Part shown: positions 56,774 to 64,000 of the stretch, one piece after another
Layout of the letters: every line of letters begins with the position of its first letter
Position numbering within the stretch: the first letter of the stretch is position 1
Source of the DNA: Chloroflexota bacterium
GTDB lineage: Bacteria; Chloroflexota; Anaerolineae; Anaerolineales; Anaerolineaceae
Direction: 5' to 3'
DNA length: 64,000 nucleotides
Assembly (NCBI GenBank): GCA_016887485.1
Contig: CP069394.1
Span: 434,001 to 498,000 of the forward strand
The notes under the pieces: model-generated
Told to the model about the DNA's origin: nothing
Databases searched by the model: none
The model's input: the letters and a program-made list of their open reading frames with translations, nothing else
Position numbers and translations under genes: made by a program

Positions 56774-57928
56774 ATGACATTTGAGTTTGCAACGGCTGGT
56801 CGGATCGTTTTCGGCAATGGCAGCCTGAAGAAGGTTGGTGAGATCGCCTCAGGTTTTGGCGGAAAAGCGCTGGTGGTCACTGGAAGCGGCTCTGTCCAAG
56901 TGGCACCTTTGCTGGCGTTGCTGGAGGGTGTAGGTGTGGAAGCCGAGATCTTCCGAGTGGGCCATGAACCGGATATTTCCACCATTGACAGCGGCCTGGC
57001 GCTGGCAAAGGAAAAAGGCTGCACGTTTGTGATTGGTTTTGGCGGCGGCTCCTCACTGGATTCCGCCAAGGCGATCTCAGCCTTGCTGACCAACCAGGGT
57101 GAGTTGATGGATTATCTGGAAGTGGTTGGCAAGGGTCAGAAAATAGCTAATCGGGCTGCTCCAATGATTGCACTGCCGACCACCGCCGGGACGGGGACGG
57201 AAGTGACACGGAATGCCGTGATCTCTTCGCCGGAACATAACGTGAAGGTCAGCATGCGCAGCCCCCTGATGATCCCCAGCGTAGCTGTTGTGGACCCGGA
57301 ACTAACATTGAGTATGCCGCCATCGGTCACAGCCAGCACTGGCATGGACGCGTTGACCCAGGTGATCGAAGCCTATGTCTCCAGCCGGGCGAACCCAATG
57401 ACCGATATCATCTCGGCTGATGGGATCCAACGCGGGGCTCGATCGCTTCTGGCAGCATATAAGGATGGACAGAACCTGGCGGCTCGGGAGGATATGGCAC
57501 TGACCAGTCTTTACGGCGGCCTGGCCTTGGCGAATGGTGGCCTGGGAGCGGTGCATGGTTTCGCTGGTCTGATCGGGGGGATGTTTCAGGCGGCTCACGG
57601 TGCGATCTGCGCCAGTTTGCTGCCGTATGTGATGAAATATAACGCCCAGGTGCTTCAGTCGCTGCCTGGGAAGGATGAAATGCTGCGACGGTTCCAACAG
57701 GTGGCCGCCTGGCTGACGGGTGATTCAAAAGCGACTATAGATGAGGGCGTGAGTTGGCTAGCAGAATTGGCGAAAGCCCTGCAGATCCCCGGCTTGCATG
57801 ATATGGGCATCACAAAAGCAGATTTTCCTCGAATCATTGAGAAATCGAAGGTGTCTTCCAGTATGCAGAAAAATCCGGTGAAACTCGATGAGCGGACCCT
57901 GGAAGCGATTTTGAGCGAAGCATTCTAA
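56774..57928 (+). CDS. Iron-containing alcohol dehydrogenase
   Basis: The 384-residue protein belongs to the group III (iron) alcohol dehydrogenases, reducing aldehydes or oxidising alcohols with NAD(P). The dinucleotide motif is GFGGGSSLDSAKAIS; metal ligands include Asp in STGMDALTQVIEAY, and His in GAVHGFAG and GAAHGAICA. The second ligand position, usually His in DALTHAIE, is Gln here (DALTQVIE); some subfamilies naturally have this. The ABM gene precedes it by two bases. Substrate unknown. Confidence 0.93.
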   Translation: MTFEFATAGRIVFGNGSLKKVGEIASGFGGKALVVTGSGSVQVAPLLALLEGVGVEAEIFRVGHEPDISTIDSGLALAKEKGCTFVIGFGGGSSLDSAKAISALLTNQGELMDYLEVVGKGQKIANRAAPMIALPTTAGTGTEVTRNAVISSPEHNVKVSMRSPLMIPSVAVVDPELTLSMPPSVTASTGMDALTQVIEAYVSSRANPMTDIISADGIQRGARSLLAAYKDGQNLAAREDMALTSLYGGLALANGGLGAVHGFAGLIGGMFQAAHGAICASLLPYVMKYNAQVLQSLPGKDEMLRRFQQVAAWLTGDSKATIDEGVSWLAELAKALQIPGLHDMGITKADFPRIIEKSKVSSSMQKNPVKLDERTLEAILSEAF

Positions 57929-57942
57929 GTAATATTGACAAT

Positions 57943-57971
57943 AAAAAAGGCCGCCCTGATTAGGGCGGCCT
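57943..57971 (-). terminator. Terminator of degV and the alcohol dehydrogenase gene
   Basis: AGGCCGCCCT (57948-57957) pairs with AGGGCGGCCT (57962-57971), a 10-bp stem with loop GATT. The A run 57943-57949 gives a T tract on the minus strand. It sits between the two convergent genes. Confidence 0.88.
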
Positions 57972-57989
57972 ATGTCTTAAAGGGGTGAA

Positions 57990-58832
57990 TTATTCAGCTT
58001 TGAAATAGCTCACAGTGATGACACCCGGGCCGGCATGCACCACGATGGCAGGGGGCACAACATAGATCGGGATTGAATCCAGATCCAGTTCTTTGGCCAA
58101 TTCTTTGGCTAAGGCTTTAGCCCGTTCCTGGCCACCGCAATGACTGATGGTGATGTAGGATTCGGGCCCTTTGGGGCAGTCTTCCAAAATTAATTCCTTA
58201 AACCGGGCCAGCGCTTTGGCAGAGGTTCTCTGCTTATCTATCGAGTCAACCTTGCCATTTACCAGGCCCAGGATGGGTTTGACTTGTAGGACACTGCCGA
58301 CCAGGTAGGAAGCACTGCCGATACGCCCACCCTTGTGGAGATAATCGAGGGTGTCCACCAGGAAGTAGACCGTCTCGCGCTTTTGCAGGGCTTGCAGGTC
58401 TTCAACAATCTTCTCGGCTGATTTTCCCTCGTCCGCCCACTGTTTAGCTTTCTTAACCAGGACGCCCAGACCGCCAGCAACCGTGCGGGTATCGAGGATG
58501 TGGACATCTGCCTCCGGGACATTTTCATAGGCGACCTCGGCCGAACGGAAGGTGCCGCTGAGGTCAGAGGAGGGCGTGGGAATGACAATTGATTCGCCTG
58601 CCTTGGCGCAAGCCTGATAGATCGGTTCGTAGAGGGCTGGGGGTGGGGCAGCCGTTTTTGGCAGCTCTTTCGCTTCCTGCAGTTTGGACAAGAACGTGGG
58701 TGTGTCAATTTCGTTATCATCGCGGTAAGGATGATCGTCAAAGATGATAATTTGCGGGATGACATCCACACCCATCGCTGCCAATTCCTCCAGTGGCAAG
58801 CCACAGGTGGTATCAGCGATGATTTTGGTCAT
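57990..58832 (-). CDS. DegV family fatty-acid-binding protein
   Basis: The 280-residue protein has the DegV fold: IIADTTCGLPLEELAAMGVDVIPQII (N-terminal D-T/S-T/S-C pattern), IVIPTPSSDLSGTFRSAE, and a C-terminal ISHCGGQERAKALAKELA plus VVHAGPGVITVSYFK. Firmicute members (FakB) present fatty acids to the kinase FakA; no FakA (DAK-type) gene is seen in the window. It is divergent from the methyltransferase gene. Confidence 0.92.
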   Translation of the reverse strand: MTKIIADTTCGLPLEELAAMGVDVIPQIIIFDDHPYRDDNEIDTPTFLSKLQEAKELPKTAAPPPALYEPIYQACAKAGESIVIPTPSSDLSGTFRSAEVAYENVPEADVHILDTRTVAGGLGVLVKKAKQWADEGKSAEKIVEDLQALQKRETVYFLVDTLDYLHKGGRIGSASYLVGSVLQVKPILGLVNGKVDSIDKQRTSAKALARFKELILEDCPKGPESYITISHCGGQERAKALAKELAKELDLDSIPIYVVPPAIVVHAGPGVITVSYFKAE

Positions 58833-58930
58833 AATGAATGCTCCTGATTAATATAAAGGATGAATAAATTAATTATAATCGGAATTAAAGATATGATGGT
58901 GAAGGATAAAATTTCCGCCTGGAGGGACCG

Positions 58931-59800
58931 ATGATGGATGAACTTGGAACGCTGGATTTTTCAGGTGTGGAAGAAACGGGGTTGCTCACGCTTTATAGCA
59001 AGGCGATGGAGAGCCAGAGTGCTGATCCAATTTTAAAAGACCCAATGGCGGAGGCGATTGTCGCGAGGATTGATCCCATCCTCCAGCAGAAAGATGACGC
59101 CATGGCCAGGCAATTGCGTAATCAGGCCGTGGATCCTCGCTTGATCGTCCATCTGGCACTGCGCAGCAGGAAATATGACGACTATGCCAGAGCCTTTCTC
59201 GCTCATAATCCTGCCGGCGTGATTGTGAATATTGGCTGCGGTCTGGATATGCGGTTTTTCCGAATTGATAATGGCGAGGTGCGTTTATTTGACCTTGATC
59301 TGCCCGATGTGATTGACTTGAAACGGCAGCTTTGCCCGCAGAATGAGCGCTATCACCTGGTGGCGACATCCGTGCTGGATTTTGATTGGATGGATCAAAT
59401 CGTGACTAATGGCGGTCCGTTCCTGATCCTCGCCGAAGGGATTTTTATGTATCTCCCGGAGCAGGAAGTCAAGCGGCTGTTGCTGGCAATTCAGGATCGT
59501 TTCCCGGAATCGGATCTGGTGTGTGAACTGACCAACCGTACCTGGGTGGAGGGGCTATGGGGTAAGCTGGCTCAATTCAAAATGCAGCACCGCCTGAAAA
59601 TGCAGTCTCAGTCAGCCTTTCAATTTGGGGTTTCCTCGCCAGAGGAATTTGAGTCATGGGGGAAGGGGATCGAATTTCGTGAGATGTGGTTCTATATGGA
59701 TGATGACCACCCGAAAATCGGCTGGTATCGGATCTTCAGGGGGATGAAGTTGATCCGGACGGCTCAATTCACGGTCCGCTACACCCTGCACGCGGCTTAG
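58931..59800 (+). CDS. Class I SAM-dependent methyltransferase (leucine carboxymethyltransferase-like)
   Basis: The 289-residue protein resembles the LCM/PPM family, which includes polyketide-type O-methyltransferases: LALRSRKYDDYARAFLAH, then VIVNIGCGLDMRFFRIDNGE (SAM-binding G-x-G), DLDLPDVIDLKRQL, and LILAEGIFMYLPEQEVKRLL. The substrate is unknown. GGAGG stands five bases before ATG 58931. The stop overlaps the stop of the convergent DUF4129 gene by four bases. Nothing nearby suggests a biosynthetic cluster. Confidence 0.88.
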   Translation: MMDELGTLDFSGVEETGLLTLYSKAMESQSADPILKDPMAEAIVARIDPILQQKDDAMARQLRNQAVDPRLIVHLALRSRKYDDYARAFLAHNPAGVIVNIGCGLDMRFFRIDNGEVRLFDLDLPDVIDLKRQLCPQNERYHLVATSVLDFDWMDQIVTNGGPFLILAEGIFMYLPEQEVKRLLLAIQDRFPESDLVCELTNRTWVEGLWGKLAQFKMQHRLKMQSQSAFQFGVSSPEEFESWGKGIEFREMWFYMDDDHPKIGWYRIFRGMKLIRTAQFTVRYTLHAA

Positions 59801-61401
59801 CCGGGTTGGGATTGCTGCTTGAGGATGGCGGCTTTCATCTTTGAGAGCAGGGTTTGGGCTGCTTCCAATTGTTCTTTGTCGATCTTCTGTTGCGTGTACC
59901 GGGCGGCGATGAAGTCGTTGGTGAAGGGGGTGAGATCGGCTTCGATCTCCGGCCAGCGCTGGTGAATGGCGGCGGCATATTCGTAGGGAGTTTGGGATTT
60001 ATTACGCTTGAGGCCGTGCCTGGCATTCCAGTTCACCCAGTCCAGATAATTGAGGATCAGCGCCTGACGGGGTGGCAGGTGGCGGATGAGGGTGCTTAGG
60101 TTGGGAAGTTTAATTTCGCGGTCTGTGAAATAGGCTCGAATCTGCTGAACACCTTTTTGAACAGTTTCAGTGGCCGCTTCACCCACTCTTTTTAGGCCCT
60201 GCTTGATCCACTGCCAAAAATCCGACAGCCAGGATTTGACCTTGAGTTTCTCGAAGAAAGCCTTCAGTCCCTGATGGTTGTTGATGAAGGTGCGAACTGC
60301 CAGAATGATCATCCCTACGAAGATAAGCCAGAAAAGGATGGACTTGACTAAATCCCACCAAGGCAGCGTACCGGTGGTTTGGATGGTTTCCGGTGTGAAT
60401 TCTGGGAGTTCGGGTTTAGATACGCTTTCGTTCTGGGGTGTACCCAGCAGGGTCCCCAACAAAGACAAAACAAATGAGATTGGCAGCAGGACCAGGAATT
60501 GAATCAGGCCGAAAATATAAACGATGACTGTGAACAGGGTTTGGGCAACAGGCAGGAAACCGAAGGCGAAATCCGTGGGCAGGAAGACCGTCAGCAGGAT
60601 AGCAACGGCAATGAAGATCACCGTGTAGAGCAGCCAGCGCTTGGAAAGATCCGGGCTGACCTGGATGTCATTGAAATACCAGCGGGCTTTCTGGATGGCA
60701 TAGTGGTTGAGCGCCAGGAAGATGAAAGCCATGGAGAAATAGACCAGCAGGGCGATGACGAAGCTTCGCATGGGCGTGGCTAGGGCAGGAAGGTTTTCAA
60801 AATTCCCTTTGATGATGACCGTCATTCCGACCATGATGAAACCAAGGACAAAAACAAGACCCATCAAACTGCGACGGGCTTCCTGACGGTCATTGAAGGT
60901 TATCCCGAGTTTTTCCTGTTCCATCAGTTCCTGATCTTCTTCCAGTTGGAAGAGCGGGGGACTGAACAAGCGGGTGAGTCCCCAGATGACAAGGAGGAAG
61001 AAAATTAAAAGGATGGCTTGGATATCAAAGAATTCTTCCAGGAAACCATGCTGCCAGGTGAGCACTTCCTGCCAAAATCCGCCAACCCCGGGTTGGAGCA
61101 TCAGAAAGATCGAGCCGACCAGCAGGATCAACACCCACTCAGCCGCAGCAGACAGGAAGGGGTTGTAGTCGCGGCGGACAATTCGTTTCTGAACGTAGTG
61201 CACCAGTAGGCTCACAAAAGAGATGAAAAAGGTCAGGACAGGCAGCCCGGTGACCATCCACTCCACATAGAAGACGCCGATGAACTGATTGGTGATGAAA
61301 GCCAGTGCGCTGAACATGCCGCTCAACAACAGGAGATTCACCAGGGTGATGAATTGCTGGGAATTCTGGGTGGTTTCGGGGGTAGGGGATGGCCTGCTCA
61401 T
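59797..61401 (-). CDS. DUF4129 domain membrane protein
   Basis: The 534-residue protein has nine or so hydrophobic helices across residues 25-375 and a cytoplasmic or extracellular C-terminal DUF4129 domain (about 440-530: YLDWVNWNARHGLKRNKSQTP, then YEYAAAIHQRWPEIEADL, and the FIAARYTQQKI segment). DUF4129 often follows transglutaminase domains in TgpA-type proteins; here the transglutaminase is absent and only membrane plus DUF4129 remain. It overlaps the DUF58 gene by four bases (ATGA) and is the last gene of the moxR operon. Confidence 0.85.
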   Translation of the reverse strand: MSRPSPTPETTQNSQQFITLVNLLLLSGMFSALAFITNQFIGVFYVEWMVTGLPVLTFFISFVSLLVHYVQKRIVRRDYNPFLSAAAEWVLILLVGSIFLMLQPGVGGFWQEVLTWQHGFLEEFFDIQAILLIFFLLVIWGLTRLFSPPLFQLEEDQELMEQEKLGITFNDRQEARRSLMGLVFVLGFIMVGMTVIIKGNFENLPALATPMRSFVIALLVYFSMAFIFLALNHYAIQKARWYFNDIQVSPDLSKRWLLYTVIFIAVAILLTVFLPTDFAFGFLPVAQTLFTVIVYIFGLIQFLVLLPISFVLSLLGTLLGTPQNESVSKPELPEFTPETIQTTGTLPWWDLVKSILFWLIFVGMIILAVRTFINNHQGLKAFFEKLKVKSWLSDFWQWIKQGLKRVGEAATETVQKGVQQIRAYFTDREIKLPNLSTLIRHLPPRQALILNYLDWVNWNARHGLKRNKSQTPYEYAAAIHQRWPEIEADLTPFTNDFIAARYTQQKIDKEQLEAAQTLLSKMKAAILKQQSQPG

Positions 61402-62588
61402 TGGGGCACCCCGAGAGCTTCCACTTCAAAGAGTGAGGTAGCTGTGTAAAGGGGAATATGGTAACCCGCAGCGATTCTTCGATCTGTTTGGATATCGTGG
61501 GGTTGACCGGTGAGCAGAATGACCGGGTTAAGCCCGGCTTTTCGTGCCTGGAAGAGCTGCTCAAAGGTCTCCGGAGAGACTTTCCCTGAGATGTAGATCA
61601 GGGTGGTTCCCCAGGTTAGTTGACCGCGGGTATCCTGAAGCCAGGGACCGACCGGGCAGGTCGTTCCCGGCTGGATGCGGGCTAATAATTCCAGCAGGCT
61701 GATGAGGTGGGCAGCGCCTTTGCGGGGTGGAAGGGCGTGTGATTCTGTATCCACAGATAAGGGGTCCAACCCGTTGGTGAATAGCCCGATGGATTGTTGG
61801 TGCTGTTTGGACCAGGCAGCCAGCGATGCCGCAGCGGTCACGGCCAATTCTGTTGCGTCATAAAACGAATCCATGTCGTAACTGGTCTTGTCCAAATCCA
61901 ATAAGACAGCCAATTCCAGAGTGATTGAGGCTTCGTATAGCTTTACAAGCAGCTCGCCGCTGGAAGCGCTGGATTTCCAATCGATTTTGCGAACCGAATC
62001 GCCATTCTGAAAGCCGCGTTTGCCCATCAAGCGGGTGGGGTCTTCATAAACCGGGTTTTCATTACGGATCGTGCCAAAGGGGGAGCGGGAAGGCAGCCCA
62101 AGAGCGGCCAGGTCAACGATTCGGGGGTAAATGGTCAGGTTTGATGCGGGAATACTGATCTGCGAGGGTTTGGTCAGGCCCAGGGGATCGCCGGATTCAA
62201 TGATTGACGGGCCAATTGGGTAATAGCCGCGCTTGAAAGCGTTGATCTCATAATGGACGGTCTTTTTGCTTCGCAGACCAAGGCTGAACACCTCTTTGAT
62301 GTCCCTGCCTGCCCGCAGGTTGACCGGCAGGCTCTCGTGAACTTCCAGCCAGAGGATTGGCAGCAGGCTGGTGTTTTCAATGGTGAGTTCAATCCGGACC
62401 GTCTCGCCGAGGTAGGCATGGTCAATGAAATGCCGGGTGACTTTGAGGTGTTTCAGGGCGCGTTTCTGCCACCATAATCCTAATAGGAAGCTGCCAATGA
62501 TCAAGTAAAAGACCGTGAGTGCAGGGCCCGCCTGCAGGAACACAGCCAGGATCATCAGGAAGATTAGGAAGGGCAGAAAATCCGCCAT
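61398..62588 (-). CDS. DUF58 domain protein (VWA-like)
   Basis: The 396-residue protein has two N-terminal hydrophobic helices (about 5-40), a beta-domain, and the DUF58 core with NGDSVRKIDWKSSASSGELLVKLYEAS (motif D-x-x-R-x-I-D-W), then LELAVLLDLDKTSYDMDSF with the VWA-like metal-site start. DUF58 proteins are partners of MoxR-family ATPases and are thought to act in membrane or envelope protein maturation. It follows moxR by three bases and precedes DUF4129 with a 4-base overlap. Confidence 0.9.
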   Translation of the reverse strand: MADFLPFLIFLMILAVFLQAGPALTVFYLIIGSFLLGLWWQKRALKHLKVTRHFIDHAYLGETVRIELTIENTSLLPILWLEVHESLPVNLRAGRDIKEVFSLGLRSKKTVHYEINAFKRGYYPIGPSIIESGDPLGLTKPSQISIPASNLTIYPRIVDLAALGLPSRSPFGTIRNENPVYEDPTRLMGKRGFQNGDSVRKIDWKSSASSGELLVKLYEASITLELAVLLDLDKTSYDMDSFYDATELAVTAAASLAAWSKQHQQSIGLFTNGLDPLSVDTESHALPPRKGAAHLISLLELLARIQPGTTCPVGPWLQDTRGQLTWGTTLIYISGKVSPETFEQLFQARKAGLNPVILLTGQPHDIQTDRRIAAGYHIPLYTATSLFEVEALGVPQ

Positions 62589-62591
62589 GAA

Positions 62592-63542
62592 CTATTCTTC
62601 CTGGTCTTTGAGCTTCAAGGGGGTCTCTTCGAGGATGCGCTCAACCAGATCAGCGCTGGTGATGCCACGCAGGGCAGCTTGAGGTTTAAGCATGATTCGG
62701 TGGGCCAACACAGGACGTGCCAGGGCTTTGATGTCGTCCGGCAGGACATGGTCCCTGCCATTCAGAGCGGCCAATGCCTGGCCGGCTTTGTAGAGCGCCA
62801 GGGAGGCACGTGGGCTGCCGCCCAGCAGCAAGTCAGGGTGATTGCGAGTGGCTTCTACCAAACGGATCAGGTAGTCCACAATGGTCTGATCTACATGGAC
62901 GTCCCAAACCAGGGGCTTGATCTGATCTACTTCTTCAGGCGTCGCAACGGACTTAAGGGAGTCGATGGGATGTTGGCGGGATAGGCGTTCGAGGATGGTG
63001 GCTTCTTCATCCGAACTGGGATAGCCCATGTAAATCTTTAACATGAACCTATCCAACTGGGCCTCGGGCAAGGGGAAGGTGCCTTCATATTCAACCGGGT
63101 TCTGCGTGGCCAGCACCATGAATGGGCTGGGCAGGGGATAGGTGACGCCATCCATGGTCACCTGGCGTTCCTGCATGGCTTCCAGCAGGGCGGCCTGGGT
63201 GCGGGGGGTGGCGCGGTTGATTTCATCCACCAACAGGACGTTGACAAATAAGGGACCGGGCCGGAATTCAAAGTCCTGTTCAGCCTGGTTGAAGATCGAC
63301 ACACCGGTGATGTCATTGGGGAGCAGGTCCGGCGTGCATTGCAGGCGCTTAAACTGCCCGCCCAGGCTGATGGCCAGGGAGCGCGCCAGCATCGTCTTGC
63401 CGACGCCGGGGACATCTTCGATCAAGACATGCCCGTCACACAGCAAAGCGACCAGCAGCAACTCAGTAGTTTTCTGTTTGCCAACGATCACTTTGGAAAT
63501 GTTCTTTTCGATCTTTTCCCGCAGTTGTGTAGTTACAGTCAT
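62592..63542 (-). CDS. MoxR family AAA+ ATPase
   Basis: The 316-residue AAA+ protein has Walker A EDVPGVGKTMLARSLA, Walker B LLVDEINRATPRTQAALLEAM, sensor 1 FMVLATQNPVEYEGTFPLPEAQLDRF, and the C-terminal lid with GGSPRASLALYKAGQALAAL and PVLAHRIML. This matches the MoxR/APE2220-type chaperone that works on substrates with DUF58/VWA partners. Its 5' end faces zwf across 100 bases. Operon order moxR-DUF58-DUF4129 is well conserved. Confidence 0.94.
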   Translation of the reverse strand: MTVTTQLREKIEKNISKVIVGKQKTTELLLVALLCDGHVLIEDVPGVGKTMLARSLAISLGGQFKRLQCTPDLLPNDITGVSIFNQAEQDFEFRPGPLFVNVLLVDEINRATPRTQAALLEAMQERQVTMDGVTYPLPSPFMVLATQNPVEYEGTFPLPEAQLDRFMLKIYMGYPSSDEEATILERLSRQHPIDSLKSVATPEEVDQIKPLVWDVHVDQTIVDYLIRLVEATRNHPDLLLGGSPRASLALYKAGQALAALNGRDHVLPDDIKALARPVLAHRIMLKPQAALRGITSADLVERILEETPLKLKDQEE

Positions 63543-63642
63543 ATATTATCCTCTTTTCAACGAGACCCTACGATTATTATAATGATAAAACATCAGGTAG
63601 AATTGAAATGCAATTCATTATAAGTACATAAATGGAGAATCT

Positions 63643-64000
63643 ATGCCTGAAATAGATATCATCAATGAACCCTGTTCGGATGGTGTTGCAATCGTTATCT
63701 TTGGAGTCACGGGGGACCTGACGCGCCGCAAACTGATGCCGGCGCTTTATGAGAATGCGAAGAATGGCCGCCTGCCCTATCCTTTTTACGTCCTCGGCTT
63801 TGCCCGTCGCCCCTGGGATCACGATAAAATGCGTGAAGTCCTACGGGAAGGCGTTATGGAATATTCGGGTGACAAGGAAGTGGATGTTGAGATCCTGAAT
63901 TTACTGCTGGAAAATGCCTATTATGTCGAATCGACTTTTCAGGATGAGGACGGCTATCATCGTTTAGATCAGGCGCTGCACCAATTGGGCGTGCAGAACA
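63643..64000 (+). CDS. zwf: Glucose-6-phosphate dehydrogenase (5' part)
   Basis: The first 119 residues match Zwf, which oxidises glucose-6-phosphate with NAD(P) at the entry of the oxidative pentose phosphate pathway. The nucleotide-binding GxxGDLxxR is complete in IVIFGVTGDLTRRKLMPALYE, followed by FYVLGFARRPWDHDKMR. The window ends before the catalytic RIDHYLGKE region. GGAG lies eight bases before ATG 63643. It is divergent from moxR. Confidence 0.93.
   Translation, partial: MPEIDIINEPCSDGVAIVIFGVTGDLTRRKLMPALYENAKNGRLPYPFYVLGFARRPWDHDKMREVLREGVMEYSGDKEVDVEILNLLLENAYYVESTFQDEDGYHRLDQALHQLGVQN

Overview
The window looks like a chromosomal core region of a member of the Chloroflexota, most likely class Anaerolineae. 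This is inferred from gene content: a SEDS/FHA cell-wall locus, orphan family 5 solute-binding proteins, many GAF and FHA proteins, Ser/Thr-rich lipoproteins with bacterial SH3-like domains, and MoxR-DUF58-DUF4129. Base composition looks moderate, near 50% G+C by eye. No rRNA, CRISPR array, prophage or plasmid backbone was seen. The only clear mobile element is one decayed IS200-type insertion.

Layout. 1-5.2 kb: mutS (cut by the window edge) and alaS, both on the minus strand. 5.5-8.4 kb: an orphan membrane-anchored protein, azlC-azlD, and a minus-strand flavodoxin/Imm-5-like pair. 8.5-11.8 kb: a minus-strand replication/recombination operon (LTD-domain protein, dnaX, ybaB, recR). 12-13.9 kb: a HicB-DinB fusion, a 30-residue membrane peptide gene and a phosphoribosyltransferase, separated by strong hairpins. 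14.2-18.3 kb: ogt, era, a YhhN membrane protein, a lipoprotein, and a membrane protein whose promoter carries a LexA-like palindrome. 18.4-19.8 kb: a CAT-anticodon tRNA and four very small genes. 19.9-29.5 kb: purine nucleoside phosphorylase, acetyltransferase, a 7TM-GAF-HTH protein, an S1 protein, FtsK, and lipid-linked genes (CDP-alcohol phosphatidyltransferase, lgt). 30.1-31.5 kb: tyrS with a leader that encodes a short peptide containing tandem Tyr codons ahead of competing hairpins.

31.6-38.2 kb: the IS200-type element abuts a minus-strand cell-wall locus (FhaA-like, FhaB-like, MTA phosphorylase, and a SEDS polymerase fused to a transpeptidase domain that has lost all three catalytic motifs), then a PHP-domain protein. 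38.2-41.6 kb: secG, an oligopeptide-type binding protein, a cobalamin adenosyltransferase and a DUF554 protein. 41.6-48.3 kb (minus): DsbA-like thioredoxin, acetyltransferase, double-HTH regulator, amidohydrolase, parB, parA and a PfkB kinase. 48.6-54.9 kb: a ParB-like/UspA fusion convergent with a complete partner-switching set (STAS, anti-sigma kinase, multi-GAF PP2C phosphatase). 55-64 kb: radC, rluA-type synthase, monooxygenase plus iron alcohol dehydrogenase, DegV, a methyltransferase, the moxR-DUF58-DUF4129 operon, and the start of zwf.

The strongest leads are: (1) the SEDS-pseudotranspeptidase fusion in an actinobacterial-like FHA locus; (2) a probable ribosome-mediated attenuator for tyrS with a leaderless leader peptide; (3) the LexA-type operator sitting inside an ideal sigma-70 promoter in front of an uncharacterised membrane protein.
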